A DNA stretch of 64,000 nucleotides, taken from positions 28,355,245 to 28,419,244 of the forward strand of contig CM046003.1 in the NCBI GenBank assembly GCA_025175895.1, written 5' to 3'. Source of the DNA: Wurfbainia villosa. Lineage: Eukaryota > Streptophyta > Magnoliopsida > Zingiberales > Zingiberaceae. This document shows positions 33,720 through 46,238 of the stretch, in pieces. The notes under the pieces were generated by a model that did not search any database, had not been told where the DNA came from, and saw only the letters and a program-made list of their open reading frames with translations. Numbering within the stretch: the first letter of the stretch is position 1; every line of letters begins with the position of its first letter. The position numbers and the translations under genes are program-made.

Positions 33720-34386
33720 TACTATTATATCTGGAGCGCAGCCGTCGCATGTGGAGACTGGACGAGTTTATGCCATTACCCGAGAGGACGCTCAGCGGGC
33801 CGAGGGATCGGTCATTCGGGGTATGATTTTGGTTTATTCTATACCTGCTGATACATTGATTGATACTGGTAGCTCGCATTCCTTTATTTCTAGTATATTT
33901 CTGAGAAAAATTGGGAGAATCCCTATGATTCGTTCTTGTGGATTAGCGGTATCATTACCATCAGGCGAGGTTTTGACTAGTCATCAAGTAATCAAGGGTT
34001 GTCCGTTGGATTTCGAGGGACATATACTTACGGTGGACCTTCAAGTACTAGAGATGGTGGAATTCGATATTATACTCGGAATGGATTGGTTGGCTACATA
34101 TTGTGCTACAGTGGATTGTAGAGCGAGAGTAGTGACCTTCCGACCACCCGATCAGCCTGCATGGGAATTCGTGGGTACCCGTGATGATGGAGTGTCCGTT
34201 ATATCTGCACTTCAGGCTCGGAGATTATTGTCGCATGGTTGTCAGGGTTACTTATTCTCATTGGTCAAAGTGGAGAGTGAGGAGATACCACCTCTTTCCA
34301 GCGTACGGGTAGTTCGTGAGTATCCGGATATATTTCGGATGAACTTCCGGGCTTGCCACCTCCGAGGCAAGTGGAATTCGCGATAG
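33720..34386 (+). pseudogene. pol: Gypsy-1 aspartic protease region
   Basis: The frame 33751-34386 contains the retropepsin active site DTGSSHSFIS near residue 38 and the second conserved segment FDIILGMDWLATY. It cuts the gag-pol polyprotein. The frame breaks near 34340 and the RT frame overlaps in another phase, so the polyprotein is shifted here. Confidence 0.9.
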
Positions 34387-34931
34387 AGGTGATTCCAGGA
34401 ACCGCACCGGTGTCAAAAGCTCCATACCGGATGGCACCGAAAGAGTTAAGTGAGCTAAAGATACAGCTGCAAGAGTTATTGGATAGGGGTTTTGTGCGTC
34501 CTAGTGTTTCACCTTGGGGAGCTCCGGTGCTGTTCGTTAAAAAGAAAGATGGATCTCTACGGTTATGTATTGATTACCGACAACTTAATGCAGTGACCGT
34601 TAAGAACAAATATCCACTGCCGAGGATAGAGGATTTGTTTGATCAACTCAAGGATACTTGCGTGTATTCCAAGATTGATCTGCGATCAGGTTATCATCAG
34701 CTGAGGGTAAGAGACGAGGATGTCCAGAAGACAGCGTTCCGCACGCGTTATGGACATTATGAGTTTCTAGTGATGCCATTTGGCCTTACTAATGCTCCAG
34801 CTGCATTTATGGATTTAATGAACCGGGTATTCTTGAGGTACTTGGATCAGTTTGTCATCGTATTCATAGATGATATCTTGATATATTCTCGTTCTGAGGA
34901 GGAGCATGAGCACCATCTTGGATTGTATTAG
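34353..34931 (+). pseudogene. pol: Gypsy-1 reverse transcriptase
   Basis: Domain blocks in order: YRMAPKELSELKIQLQELL, SPWGAPVLFVKKKDGSLRLC, IDYRQLNAVTVKNKYPLPRI, DLRSGYHQLRV, TAFRTRYGHYEFLVMPFGLT and VIVFIDDILIYS. FIDD is the gypsy form of the catalytic YxDD box. The frame stops after EHEHHLGLY at 34931, and the last part of the thumb region is scrambled to about 35090. Confidence 0.95.
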
Positions 34932-35035
34932 AGCATGCGACGAGCATTTATATTCCAAATTAGTAAGTGCGCTCGGGTGTCTTCGTGGATTTCTTGGACA
35001 TGTGGTATCTAGCGAGGTATTTCAGCTGATCCCGT

Positions 35036-35700
35036 AAAATCGGCGATTACGCTGGGAGCAACAAAGTCTCAGAAGTCCGTAGTTTTCTTGGATTGGCCGG
35101 GTATTACCGTAGATTTGTGGAGGGATTTTCCCGTATAGCCACACCACTTACGCACTTGACCCGGAAAGGAGTCAAGTTTGCTTGGTCAGAGGCGTGTGAG
35201 TCCAGTTTTCAGGAGCTTAAGCGTAGTTTCGTGACCGACATCGTAATTCCTTCTTCTGCGATGGGATGGTCCTATATACGATGCTTCTTTCCAAGGATTG
35301 GGAGCGCTTTTGATGCGACCGTAGTATCTTATGCCTCCCGTCACCTTAAGGATCATGAGAGGAATTATCCCAGACACGATCCGGAGTTAGCAACCATTAT
35401 CTTTGCGCTAAAGATATGGGAGACATTATCTATATGGGATTACTTTTGAGATCTATACACCATAAGAGTTTGAAATATCTTTTCACTCAGAAAGAATTGA
35501 ATCTTAGACAGAGACGATGGATGGAATACCTAAAGGATTATGATTGCACCATTCAGTATCATCCGGGTAAAGCTAATGTTGTAGCAGATGCACTGAGCAG
35601 GAAGTCCCGTGGGATTCTGGCTAGTCATTTGACCGCAGTGACTGATCTTGTTCGACAGTTCTCAGAGTTGGGGATGTCTGAACAGGGTCAAACGTCCTGA
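35036..35700 (+). pseudogene. pol: Gypsy-1 RT connection and RNase H
   Basis: The frame from 35093 starts AGYYRRFVEGFSRIATPLTH, the usual RT/RNase H link, and reaches YASRHLKDHERNYPRHDPEL. A second frame from 35416 has LRQRRWMEYLKDYDCTIQYH and PGKANVVADALSRKS, the C-terminal end of RNase H. RNase H removes the RNA template during reverse transcription. Frame breaks at 35270 and 35440 interrupt the domain. Confidence 0.9.
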
Positions 35701-36640
35701 GGGATATTGGTATCTATGGTTGCCCAGTCTGCTATTATTGAGAGGATCAAGGAGGCACAAGCTAGTGATCAAGATTCGCAGCTTTATGCAAAGACTGACT
35801 CGTGATTTAGCATGCATTTCTCGTGACGAGACCGAGTCCTCCGATTCGAGGAGATTATGTGTTCTATACACATCCGATTAAGGAGGAGTTATTACGAGAG
35901 GCACATCACTCGAGATTTGCTATACATCCCGCGGTACCGGATGTATCAGATTTGAGGCGTTCATACCGTGGGACGGTATGAAGAGAGATATTGCGATTTC
36001 GCCGCCGATGTTTGGTCTGCCACAGTAAAGGTCGAACATCGTAAACCCGCCGGATTGAGAGAATCCCAATTCGGAATGGAAGTGGGAACATATTACGATG
36101 GATTTTGTTACGGGTTGCCTGTAGATCCCGTAAAGGACATGATGCGATTTGGGTGATTGTGGATAGGTTAACCAAATCCGCCATTTCCTTCCGATTCGTG
36201 AGACACATGGATCGACTAGCCGAGCTATATCAGAGAGATTGTCGACCGCACGGAGTACCTTGAGTATCATATCCGAGAGATCCGCATTTTTACTTCAATG
36301 ATTCCGCAGTAGTCTTCAAGATGCTATGGGCACCGAGCTTCGCCTCAAGATCGATTTCACCCGCAGACGGATGGACAATGGAGCGCATACTATTCGTGAC
36401 TGGAGGACTTATTGAGATCTTACGTCATGGATTTCGGAGGTACCGGAGGATCACGTTCACTTGGTGGAGTTCGCGTATAATAATAGCTATCACTCTTCCA
36501 TTCAGATGGCTCCCTTTGAGGCTTTGTACGGTCGACCCTGCAGATCTCCAGTATTGTGGGAGGATGTTGGGGAGCGACAGTTATTGGGCCCTCAGAGTAT
36601 TCAGCACGATGCAGAGTTAGTTCGTGTTATCAGACGACGA
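35701..36640 (+). pseudogene. pol: Gypsy-1 integrase, heavily frameshifted
   Basis: Recognisable pieces in changing frames: HHSRFAIHP of the HHCC zinc domain (about 35906), CLVC (about 36005), the start of the core with a WVIVDRLTKSA-type block (about 36150) and VEFAYNNSYHSSIQMAPFEA with LYGRPCRSP (36464-36550). The integrase joins the cDNA to the host. Missing parts of the core fit many short gaps. Confidence 0.85.
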
Positions 36641-37120
36641 TTGTCAGAGGCGCAGATGCATGTAAAAGTTATGCCGGATCGGAGGCAAAGACCTCTGGAG
36701 TTTTCTATAGGGGATCATGTGTTCCTACGTGTATCGCCTACGAAAGGAGTCAAGAGATTCGGAATTAAAGGAAAATTAGCACCCCGATACATTGGACCAT
36801 TCGAGATATTGGAGCGGATTGGAGGTGTAGCATACCGGCTGGCTCTACCTCCGACGCTTGCGAGCGTCCATAACGTATTCCATGTGTCTATGCTGAGGAA
36901 ATACGTACCGCATCCGGATCATGTTCTGATGGAGGTGCCGGTTCCACTCCAGCCTAACGCGACATATGAGGAGGTTCCTGTGCGGATTCTTGGTCGCAAA
37001 GAGCGCCACATGAACAAAACCATCCGCCTTGTAAAGGTTGGATGGCAAAGATCACACGATGAGGAGGCTACATGGGAGCCGGAGGATATCATCGAGTTCG
37101 AATCCTCACCGCTCACGTGA
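36641..37120 (+). pseudogene. pol: Gypsy-1 integrase C-terminal and chromodomain-like tail
   Basis: The frame 36461-37120 stays open. It has GDHVFLRVSPTKGVKRFGIK and GKLAPRYIGPFEIL, the GPY/F module, then FHVSMLRKYVPHP and a chromodomain-like end: PVRILGRKERHMNKTIRLVK, VGWQ and EEATWEPEDI. In chromoviruses this tail guides insertion into heterochromatin. It fits the nested insertion pattern here. Confidence 0.9.
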
Positions 37121-37194
37121 GGTATGTAGTAATTTAAGAAATTTCTTACGAATCATCGTGATATAAGTATGGAAATTTGGGGACCAAATTTTAT

Positions 37195-37207
37195 TAAGTG
37201 GGGAGAA
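37195..37207 (+). promoter_or_regulatory. Gypsy-1 polypurine tract
   Basis: AAGTGGGGAGAA immediately precedes the 3' LTR. Confidence 0.8.
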
Positions 37208-40139
37208 TGTAGAATACGAAAAAATTATTAATTAACTCGTTAATTAATTAGGATTAATTAGAGATTAATGGATTGGGCGAAATTGGGGTGAAATGAACGT
37301 AATGGATTGGGTGAACCCAATCGGATTGGTTAAGGTTGAGTTGGGTTAGAATCGATCGACGGCGTTTATAAGTGCCGAAACGGCGATTTGGCGAAACGCG
37401 ATCCGATTCCATTTCTTCTTCTCGCCTCGCTCTTAGCTCCGCGCAATCACCGATCGCGATCTCCGGCGATCCGGTCAAAGTCGCTCGACAATGGCCGCTT
37501 GGTAGTAGATCCCGGTCGGAGGTTGGGAAGAGGCTACCTTAAGGAGTGTCGGCGTTTCCTTCCTTCGGTGAGACGGAGTCTTGTCGTCGTGGCAAAAGTC
37601 GCCATCGGAGGTAAGGATCGAATGCGGTTTCCTTTCGAGTAGAGATCTGGTTTTGGGTTGTTTTTAGCTCAAATCGGTTTTTTGGCAGTGATCGGGAGTT
37701 GGGTTGTTTCGGCGAGCAGTCGGGATTTGGGGAGATAACGCCGCCGGTGAAGTTGATCTCGGTAAGTTGGATCTAACCGAATACTATCTAACTGTGGTAT
37801 CCATTGATTGAGTTTTGGTATCTTTGTAATCGTTGGATTGGTGTTGTATTGGAAATTTGATTTGCCGATGGGTATTTGAGATTGTTGATTCGAGTATTGT
37901 TGCTGGAATTCTTGTTGATGTTTGGTTTATGCGGATTGTTAGGGATTTCTTTTATATATGATCGGTGAAAACTCTGTGAGGTTACGGTTGTCGATGTCGT
38001 GATCCGGATTGTTTGGTGGCGAGATTGAGCAGAGGTCTTTCGGAGTAAGCTAGGAGGAAATCGGAGATGGATGAGTTGTGGTGATTTGGTATGTATATGA
38101 TGATCTGTCTTTGTTGTGATCCGGGAATTGGTTGATCTGGGTGTGTTGTGATCATGTGTTTATAGGGTTGTTGAGGTATGAAATGATTGGGATTAATCTG
38201 TGATTACGGTAATGGATTTGGAGATTTTAGTGTTTGGATCATGGGTTATGATGTATAAGCTTAGGAGGTGGTTATAATGTCTTTGGGAAAAGAATACGAA
38301 TATAAATGAGTTAGTATTTTATTCGTATTATTATTGGAGCTTTATGCTTAATTCTAATTTGTTATTATATGCGGGTTTGGGATCTGAGCGGGCCCGTAGT
38401 AGTGAGGATTATACTGAGCCAGATCGGTGGGTAATATCTACCTGGTCCGGTAGTTTGATCAATTCTAGTGCATGATAGTTTACATATGGTTATTCTTGTT
38501 TACCTTAGATCCACTCATATTGTATCTTGTGCTTGTACTTAACCTGTGATCTTTGAGATATTCGTTAATCTATCATACCTTTATCTCGGATAGAAATTAT
38601 AACTGGTTGTTGTTAGTTGATAGGTATTGATTAAATGCATGTAGTCACTAGTGTGGACTTAGATGGGGTTACCGGGTTCCATCACTAGGTTAGGTGATGA
38701 GTCTCTTGCTGTACCGCATATATATTAGTGAGTTAACTTGATGAACCTATTTATCCGCATACATAGGTAAGTAAGTTGGGGTTACGGATCAATCGCCCTT
38801 GCATGGTTGACTTTGTTGACTAGATCTCCTTGTGGATTAGGAGTGTTGTGGGGATGTATGTGTGAGCTATGCATCATTACATTTGCATGCATCGACGAGG
38901 GTCTTCCTTGTGGAAGAGACGGGTCTCGGACATCCCGCCTCCCGCCACTCGGGGTAGTGGTAGCGAGGTTGAGGGCGAGCATTAGATGTGCGGCCGACCA
39001 CTATATATGGTGGTAGCCGGAGATGCGACTGCCACTGTGCAGAGTGGTGTTAGCACTCGCCCACTATAGATGGTGGTTGTTACGACGTGCAGTTGTCCTG
39101 TGTGCGGCGCTTGTCTACTCATGGGTAGGGACGGCGTGGCTTGCAGCAGGGACCCCTAGGAGTAGTTAGCTTTTTATGCTTATATACTACTCATTCATAC
39201 TACCCACTCGGCCACTCGAGAGTAGTGGTAGCTAGAGTCGGGCTAGTTGTCATTTGTCGTGCCACCCTGGCCACTCTGGGGTCGTGGTTGGACGGGTCCG
39301 CAGACAGTGACCATGCATATGCATTGCTGATATATATATGTATGCATGTATTTGATATATGTTTTACATATGCCTGTGAGATGCTGCATTTGATTGCTGC
39401 ATATGATTGTACATCATGCTACATGTCTTTTGCATATTTTATATACCGTTGCGCATGTGTTGAGCATGAGTGTGTACTATTTGGATTATGTCATGATATA
39501 CCTGTTCAGGATGTTATAGATCATATGGAGGAATGTAATCGAGGTATGTACATTACTTTATGTAAGTCGATCCGTTCAGTTTATGCTATGAGTAGGACAT
39601 ATATGTGATTACTGATTACTATGCTTAGTACTGTATGTCTGTTGGACTCATGCTGCATACCTGTAGATCTTCACATGTATACTTGTAGATCTCTTACCCT
39701 GTATGTTGTTCATGCACTTCTATATATTACCCCTGAGTTTTATACTCACCACCCTGGACCCTGGGTTTTCTGTCGCCCAGGTAGTAGATAGAAGACTTTG
39801 GCAAAGACTTGGAGCATTGCCACTCGATCCCATCTCGCTGTTTTTTTCCGAGGGTTTTGTTTCCCATCTCATGTATCTACATATGGACTTTTATTGCTAT
39901 TGGAGATCGTGATGTATTTTGCTCTTGTGATATTCGATATGAGATTCTGTTTTTGGTATGGACGGATATACCGATGTACCGATGTTATTGAGTTGTATTT
40001 CCATTATGTTTGGCTTCCGCTATTGATGTTATACGTTTTGCTGTGTTGTTATACATTTTCGATATGTGTTATACTGGCTGCGACTTTGTACCGTATTGGA
40101 ATTGTCATAAAGGTCGACAGAGTCTACCTCGGCGTGATA
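37208..40139 (+). repeat. Gypsy-1 3' LTR
   Basis: 2.93 kb, about 130 bp shorter than the 5' LTR because of many small gaps. The terminal bases read GGCGTGATA in place of GGCGTGACA, so the last few bases are uncertain. Confidence 0.88.
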
Positions 40140-41287
40140 GCCACCAGGGCCGATCGATAAAAATTTTGAATTTCAATTATCAGAATCGAATTTCAGAAAA
40201 TCATAAGTAATTCTACGTATATAAAAAAATCACAAAATTTGATACGTATATTACTTATAGTCAATACAATGGGTGAAAAATAATAGAAAATTATTTTACC
40301 CATAAAATATCGAAATTGATACAGAAATCAAAAGTGAAGAAAAACTTCAAAGTTTTAGCTCACTTTGTATCAATCTCATCAATGGTGATCGCTATCTAAA
40401 GATAGGCTTCACCAAGGTTTTCTAAAAGAATTTTAAAATGTTTTTGAAAACCTATATTGGATCATATCCCTTGGGCTCTATGTACATGACTTGTACACAA
40501 GCTTTCTCAAAGATCCATCATTGAAATTAGATGAGTTTTAGTTCATCTAGATGCAAAAACTATGCACCTTGAACTCAACTCATATCCTAGCATCTCACAT
40601 GTATCTAGGGTGTATTAAATACACATACATGTCAATGTAATGTGAGATGTGGGCTTTGTTCTCCCTAAACTAGGGTTTCATGTATTTTTCTAAGGCAACT
40701 CTACTTGATTCCCTTATAAATGGGACTCCAAGTCATGTCATTGTCTTTAAATCAATTTTAATCAATTAAATGCATGAAATGATCATGGCATAATAATAGC
40801 AAAAATAAATCATGACCAATGATCATGATGTCATAGCATATGATATAAAAATAAAGCACATGACATTTATCCTAACCCTAAGCATGATCATGACATATAA
40901 AAGATTAAAGATAAGTATGATGTCATGACATGACATATGACAAATCAAGGCATGGCAAATAAAAGGTATAGGTATAATAATACCAAAATTATAATATTAA
41001 TTGCCTTTTGAGATAATTAAGTATATTTTTTCCATATTCCTATTAATCTCCCAAGTGTGCCAAAAAATCCAAAATGACACACTATGACTCTAAACCCTAA
41101 ATTGTGCCAATTTTAATTGATTTTTTATAATTTCAAAAATGCATTGTCACATCCTAAAATCTTTTAGGATTAAAATCAAAACACATTCCCAAGGCAACCA
41201 TAACCTTGAAAATAACCTAAGATGCCACCTTTGCCATGATTGAGTTAACTACCCATCCAATCAAGGTTGGCACACCCTAAACCCATC
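40140..41287 (-). other. Non-coding 3' interior of element C, after gag
   Basis: AT-rich DNA between the gypsy-1 end and the gag stop of element C. Repeated CATGACAT/ATGATCATG words (40770-40960) and no pol-like frame. In this orientation it should encode protease and pol if the element were complete, and it does not. Confidence 0.7.
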
Positions 41288-42651
41288 TTAGCGTGAATCA
41301 ATCACGCTCTTAGGAACCCAAAATCTACTTGAGCTCCTAGGGTTAATTAGGTATTCCTTAGGGATAACCTCCCTAGATACCCTCCTAGGCTTAGTAGCCT
41401 TGGTCATTTTGGTCTTACCAAGGTTGACTCTAGGGTTAACTCCCCTTGTAACCTTCTTAGTGGCTTCCCTAGGTTTCCTTGAAACCCTAGCCACTAGACA
41501 CACACCTTGGTCAACTCTAGGGATGACTTCCCTATTGACCTTGGTCTTCCTAGACCTAGTTTGTATTCCATAATCAAATGGAACACTATGATAAGCCACC
41601 TTAGGCTTAGGTTTGTGACCCAAACCTTGCTTGCCCTTGGTTGACTTTTGACTCTTAGGTCCTAGGTGTTGAATTTGACTTTTGGACCCTTGACTTAGAC
41701 CACTAGACCCTTGAACTTGATTTTGTATATTCCTAAGGGTCTTTTCTAGTTTTTCAAGCCTTGACCTCAAGGCTTGGTTTTCCAACTCTAATTTCCTAAT
41801 TTTTGATTTCTCATTTGGTTCTTGGGCATTACCATTTCCTCTAGGCATGTGCCTAGTCCATTTAGTATTAAGACCTAGGTGTTCTCCTATTTTCTTGATA
41901 GATTCCCTAGGTAAAATATTTTTAGGGACATTAGTTCCAAATTTCTCCTTAGTTTCAAAATGGACACTCTTAGCTCCTAAACAATAATATTTATTGTTCC
42001 TAGCATGCTTTTCATGATGAATTGCAAAAGAATTAAAAGCATTCTTTTTAACATTAAACCTAGAAGAATGAGCATTATTGAAATGATATACCTTAGGGTT
42101 TGCCTTAGTAGCTCCCCCTACTTGTGATGCTCCTTCTTGGGTCTTTTTGCTCCCCCTAGGACATTGATTCCTATAATGTCCTTTTGAATTGCACTTGAAG
42201 CATATGATATGCTCCTTGCCTTTAGGTGTTGGGGAACCGGTATCCTTGACTTTTGGTGCCGGTGGAGCTTTCCTAATCTTCTTTGGGTACTTGCTTTTGT
42301 AGTGCCCGATTTTCCTACACTCAAAACATATTATATGCATTTTATTATTAACACATATGCTTGAGTTACCTTGGGTGGTTATAGGTGTCGGAATCGGATT
42401 TTGAGCTTCTTCATCTTTACCGGATGTCGAAGCTTCTTCTTGGGGTTGCTCCGGTGTAGATGTTCTAATCCCCTCCCCCTCAATCCTAGAGGTTGAGGTT
42501 TCTTCTAATTCTATCTCTTCCACCACTTCTTCCTCCTCGGATGTCGAATACTCCTCGACCTCCGAATCCTCACTTTCTTGTGAGGATGAGCTCTCTTCCT
42601 CATCTTCTTGGATTGAGTGAGGCTCTTCATGGAATTTTTCCAATTTGTTCC
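41288..42651 (-). pseudogene. gag: Element C gag, C-terminal part
   Basis: The minus-strand frame joins the N-terminal part at 63653 after removal of gypsy-2 and one copy of ATACC. It starts in ...NKLEKFHEEPHSIQ, followed by an acidic Ser/Glu-rich region, then two zinc knuckles: CFECRKIGHYKSKYP, in which the last Cys is Tyr, and an intact CFKCNSKGHYRNQC. Next come a coiled-coil stretch (LELENQALRSRLEKLEKTLR), basic repeats (RVSRKP, RVSREVIPK) and the end FWVPKSVIDSR at 41288. The WVPK ending is shared with the other gag-only element. No pol follows. Confidence 0.88.
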
Positions 42652-44685
42652 ATACCTGTAAAATACTGGGAAAAAAAAATTATTCCTCGTTAATTGATAA
42701 ACTATCTTGTGGAATTTTTCAGAAATTTTTAGAAATTTTTCTGGACTCAAACGGAAATCTATGAGATTAATTAATTGAATCTTAGTTTAATTGAACCAAG
42801 GGTTAATCAATTGTAGGATTAAACCGACCCGTTTACTTAACCCGATCCATTTTTTTTCCATTAATGCCAGCCACCCTTTTCTGCGGTTTCACATCGCAGA
42901 TTAAAAGCCGAGCATTTTCTTTCTTCCTCCTTCGGCTCCCGACCTCGTCTCATCGCGATCTCATTTTCCCTGATCCGCAAATTCTTTCCCGATCTCGATC
43001 TCGCCGGTAGCAACCCTTTCTTCTCCACTCGTCGCAGCCGGATCTGGCTATTCCATCTTGCCACTAGACCCTTCGATTTGTTGATCGGTCGTGGCGTCGT
43101 GGCAAGCCACGCAAGAACCCCAACCACCCTTCTTTTCTTCCCGATTGAGCGCCGTCGCAACGCCTGATCGTTGTCGTCGTCTTTGGCCCTCTCAACTGTG
43201 CGCCACATCGGGCGCCGACGGTGCCTCCTCGTGACGTCGTCGCCTCTTCTCCCCTTTGCTTCGACGCCACATCTCCTTCCCCGACGTCGATCTCGATCGC
43301 CTTGGATCGCTTAAGCTTCAAGATCGTGGCCCTCTCACCGCCTCTGGTTTTCACATCTCGGCCGATTCCCTTCGCGGATTTATCTACATCCCGTGCGCTC
43401 TGCCCTAGTGTGCCGTCGGATTTCCTTGTCGTGCTCCGCCGTTTCAGATGGTAGCAAGCTCCGACAACCTTCCCTCTCCCACTAGCCGCCACCGTTGCCT
43501 TTGCTGATAGCTGATCTCGCCGGCCTTTTTTCCTTCTCCCAGCTCAGGTTGTTGTCGCTTTCATCATGGCTATTGGGACACCCTATTCACCTACCATTTG
43601 ATTGTTGCAGATAGAAGATTACTTCCACTAGCTTTGTGAGCTCCGCTTGTCGACCTCTCCTTTCTGTGTTGCCTCAACCCCGAGCGATGTCGAACTGACA
43701 TTTGTTCAAATAGCAGCGGTGATTTAGCTTGGTCTCTTCTATCGATCAACCATGGTGGTTATTCAACGATTTAGGCTTACACGGTTGGGTAATCCTTGTC
43801 CTATCTCTGTTTTGATTTGGAATAGTTGATGAATTTGAGTGGATGCTTGTTTAGATCGGCTGTGTAATCATGGAATTGGATTTATCTTGTTGATAAGTTG
43901 TGGCCGATTGAAGGGGGAGAGGTAAGCTTTGATCTAATAATGATATAGTTGGAGAACAATCATATTTGTTTGTGATCATTAATATAGTGGTGTTAATTGT
44001 AGATTTACATATCGTATTTTTGGGCAATTGAGTAGATTTGATGAGGATCAAGAAGTCGAGCAAATGAAAGCTAGGCTTGGTAAGTGAGATTTGGTTGTTC
44101 ATAGTTGTGTATCATATTAATTTAGTAAACTAATTTGAATATGTTATTATTGGATTATATTGGTGGTTAGTGGAAACTAGAGTTATTTTGATTCTACGGT
44201 TTCAGGACTTCGATTCGAGGCAGGTTTGCGGACGTGAATACAATCAGTCGAACTACAAATCAGGTGGGTAATTTCCTACCTGGTCCAGGTAGTTGTATTT
44301 CATTCAGATTTAGTCATTGATATGAGCATGTTAGGTGTTCATATTACCTTGACCCTGTTCTTTTTATCGTATGCTTGATCCTTTACCGTTGGCTATTAAC
44401 TCTATTGCTGATATCATGTTTATTTTATCATGATTAGGAGTTATACATATAGGTGATGCAAGTAACTTAGAATTTGTTTAAGTTAAGTGCAAATGGTAAA
44501 GTCCAGATGACAACCTGATTGTACATTGGGCAAAAAGGTCATCCGTAGGTAGATAATGACTTTAACCTAGGGTTAGTTCTAGTACTTTAGGTTGTATGTT
44601 ACCACCGAACATGTGTTGTGTAAATGGTCGAGGAATGATACTTAGGGTATCGCTACGGACCGTAGTCCTAGCTTGTTATAATCGA

Positions 44686-44832
44686 TGAGTACGACTCTCA
44701 CGATAGAGAGTGCCGAGTAGATTAGTATGACTCTCTCTGAGATAGAGAGTATTATGATCGATTGAGTACACTCTGCTGATAGAGAGTGCGTCGAGTAGAT
44801 TAGTATGACTCTACAGGATAGAGAGTCTATGG
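44686..44832 (+). repeat. Four tandem hairpin units in the gypsy-2 5' LTR
   Basis: Units of about 40 bp, each with GACTCTCTAC...GATAGAGAGT, an inverted repeat that can form a short hairpin. The 3' LTR has the same block, better preserved, at 52262-52432. Confidence 0.8.
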
Positions 44833-45293
44833 TGGATGTCTGTATGTGAGACATTGCATTCATGCATTTACATGCACGCGTGTGACGAGGTCTCCCTTGT
44901 GGTTGAGAGGGTCGCCAAATATCTCGCTTCCACGGTTACTCAGGAGGAGTAATGCGAGGTGTGAAAGAGCATTGAGGTGCCGCACTCTACCACTATAGAC
45001 GGTGGTAGTTGGATTTGCGTGTCGTAGTCTGCGTGTGTGGTACTCGACCACTCATGGGTAGTAGTGGCTTGAGTGACCAACAGAGGGACCCCCATCGTAG
45101 CTTGCTCTTTACGCTTATATGCTACTGATCGATCACGCCCACTCGGCCACTCGAGAGTAGTGGTTGGTGTTGAGTTGGGACAGTTGTCATGCTCGAGGCC
45201 ACCGAGGTCGTGTGTAGCTTTAGGGTGAGATGACATGCATGCATTCGTATCTCGATGGCACTTTGCATATTACCATATATATATATACATATA

Positions 45294-45420
<127 letters not shown>

Positions 45421-46228
45421 AGATTAATATATATATCTATATATATATGATTATTGTGATGTTGCATTTGTTTGTACTATGCTTTGCAGATTTGGGTGGA
45501 CATCATATTCATGCATGTCTCTTACATTTGTTATAATGATTGAGTCGATATTGGTATGTGATGCACTACCAGGTACCTTGACCGTAGCTAGGTATATTTT
45601 GAGTTGATTTACTCTTCTGTATATATATATATGTTGGATATATGTTAGTTGGATAGAGTAGCGAGCACGTGTATGTTTGCATTTTATGTTATTCATTATG
45701 CTAGACGATATATGCTTGTATTTATATACTATGTCGATATACCGCTGTACATCTAGATTATGTTGTCGAAATACATGTGATATTACATATATACATGTTT
45801 TCTATTACCTCTTGAAGTTTTACTCACCACCCCGGACTCGGGTTTTCGTCGCCAGTGTAACAGGTAGAAGACTTTATGCGGCTTGAGCACCGCCATGGAC
45901 GTCATCTCTCATCTCACGAGGCTCCGTGTTTTGTTTTAGGCCTGTCTGTTGTCCTACTTCGTTCAGTTGCATGTATTGCTTATATATTTGTAGATTCAGT
46001 TTTGTGATTTCGTGTTGTTGTGTGTGTTAGTCATACAGTATGCATGTGGGATTGTTGTATTGTTGTGGTTTGTTTCATGTGTCTTGTGTAGTTTTGTTTT
46101 CATACATATATATTGTTGTTATTGTGGGCCTACGAGCTTCGTATTAACCCGAAATGTTGTCACGTACAGGGGAGATGTCGTCCGTTTGATTTTCGGCTCA
46201 GTATGCTCTCGGGGCATGACAACTTTAG

Positions 46229-46238
46229 TGGTATCAGA
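46229..46238 (+). promoter_or_regulatory. Gypsy-2 primer binding site
   Basis: TGGTATCAGA lies 7 bp after the 5' LTR, at the same spacing as in gypsy-1; the next bases (TCCC) depart from the initiator tRNA-Met match AGC. Confidence 0.8.

Larger units (their letters stand above)
24246..40139 (+). mobile_element. Gypsy-1: chromovirus-type Ty3/gypsy element
   Basis: LTRs at 24246-27305 and 37208-about 40139 start TGTAGAATACG; the first ends GGGCGTGACA. The 5-bp flanks are TGCCA on the left and (A)GCCA on the right, so the duplication is imperfect at the right edge. The gene order gag, protease, RT, RNase H, integrase, chromodomain-like tail is that of Ty3/gypsy chromoviruses, and LTR length and tail suggest the Tekay/Del group. 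A gag-only LTR element (28800-33714) interrupts it between gag and protease. Confidence 0.92.

Noticed and set aside
43064..43492. Arg/Gly-rich frames in the GC-rich part of the gypsy-2 LTR, repeated at 50426-50890
   Set aside because: GC-rich leader-like DNA in an LTR, with competing frames on both strands and no domain.
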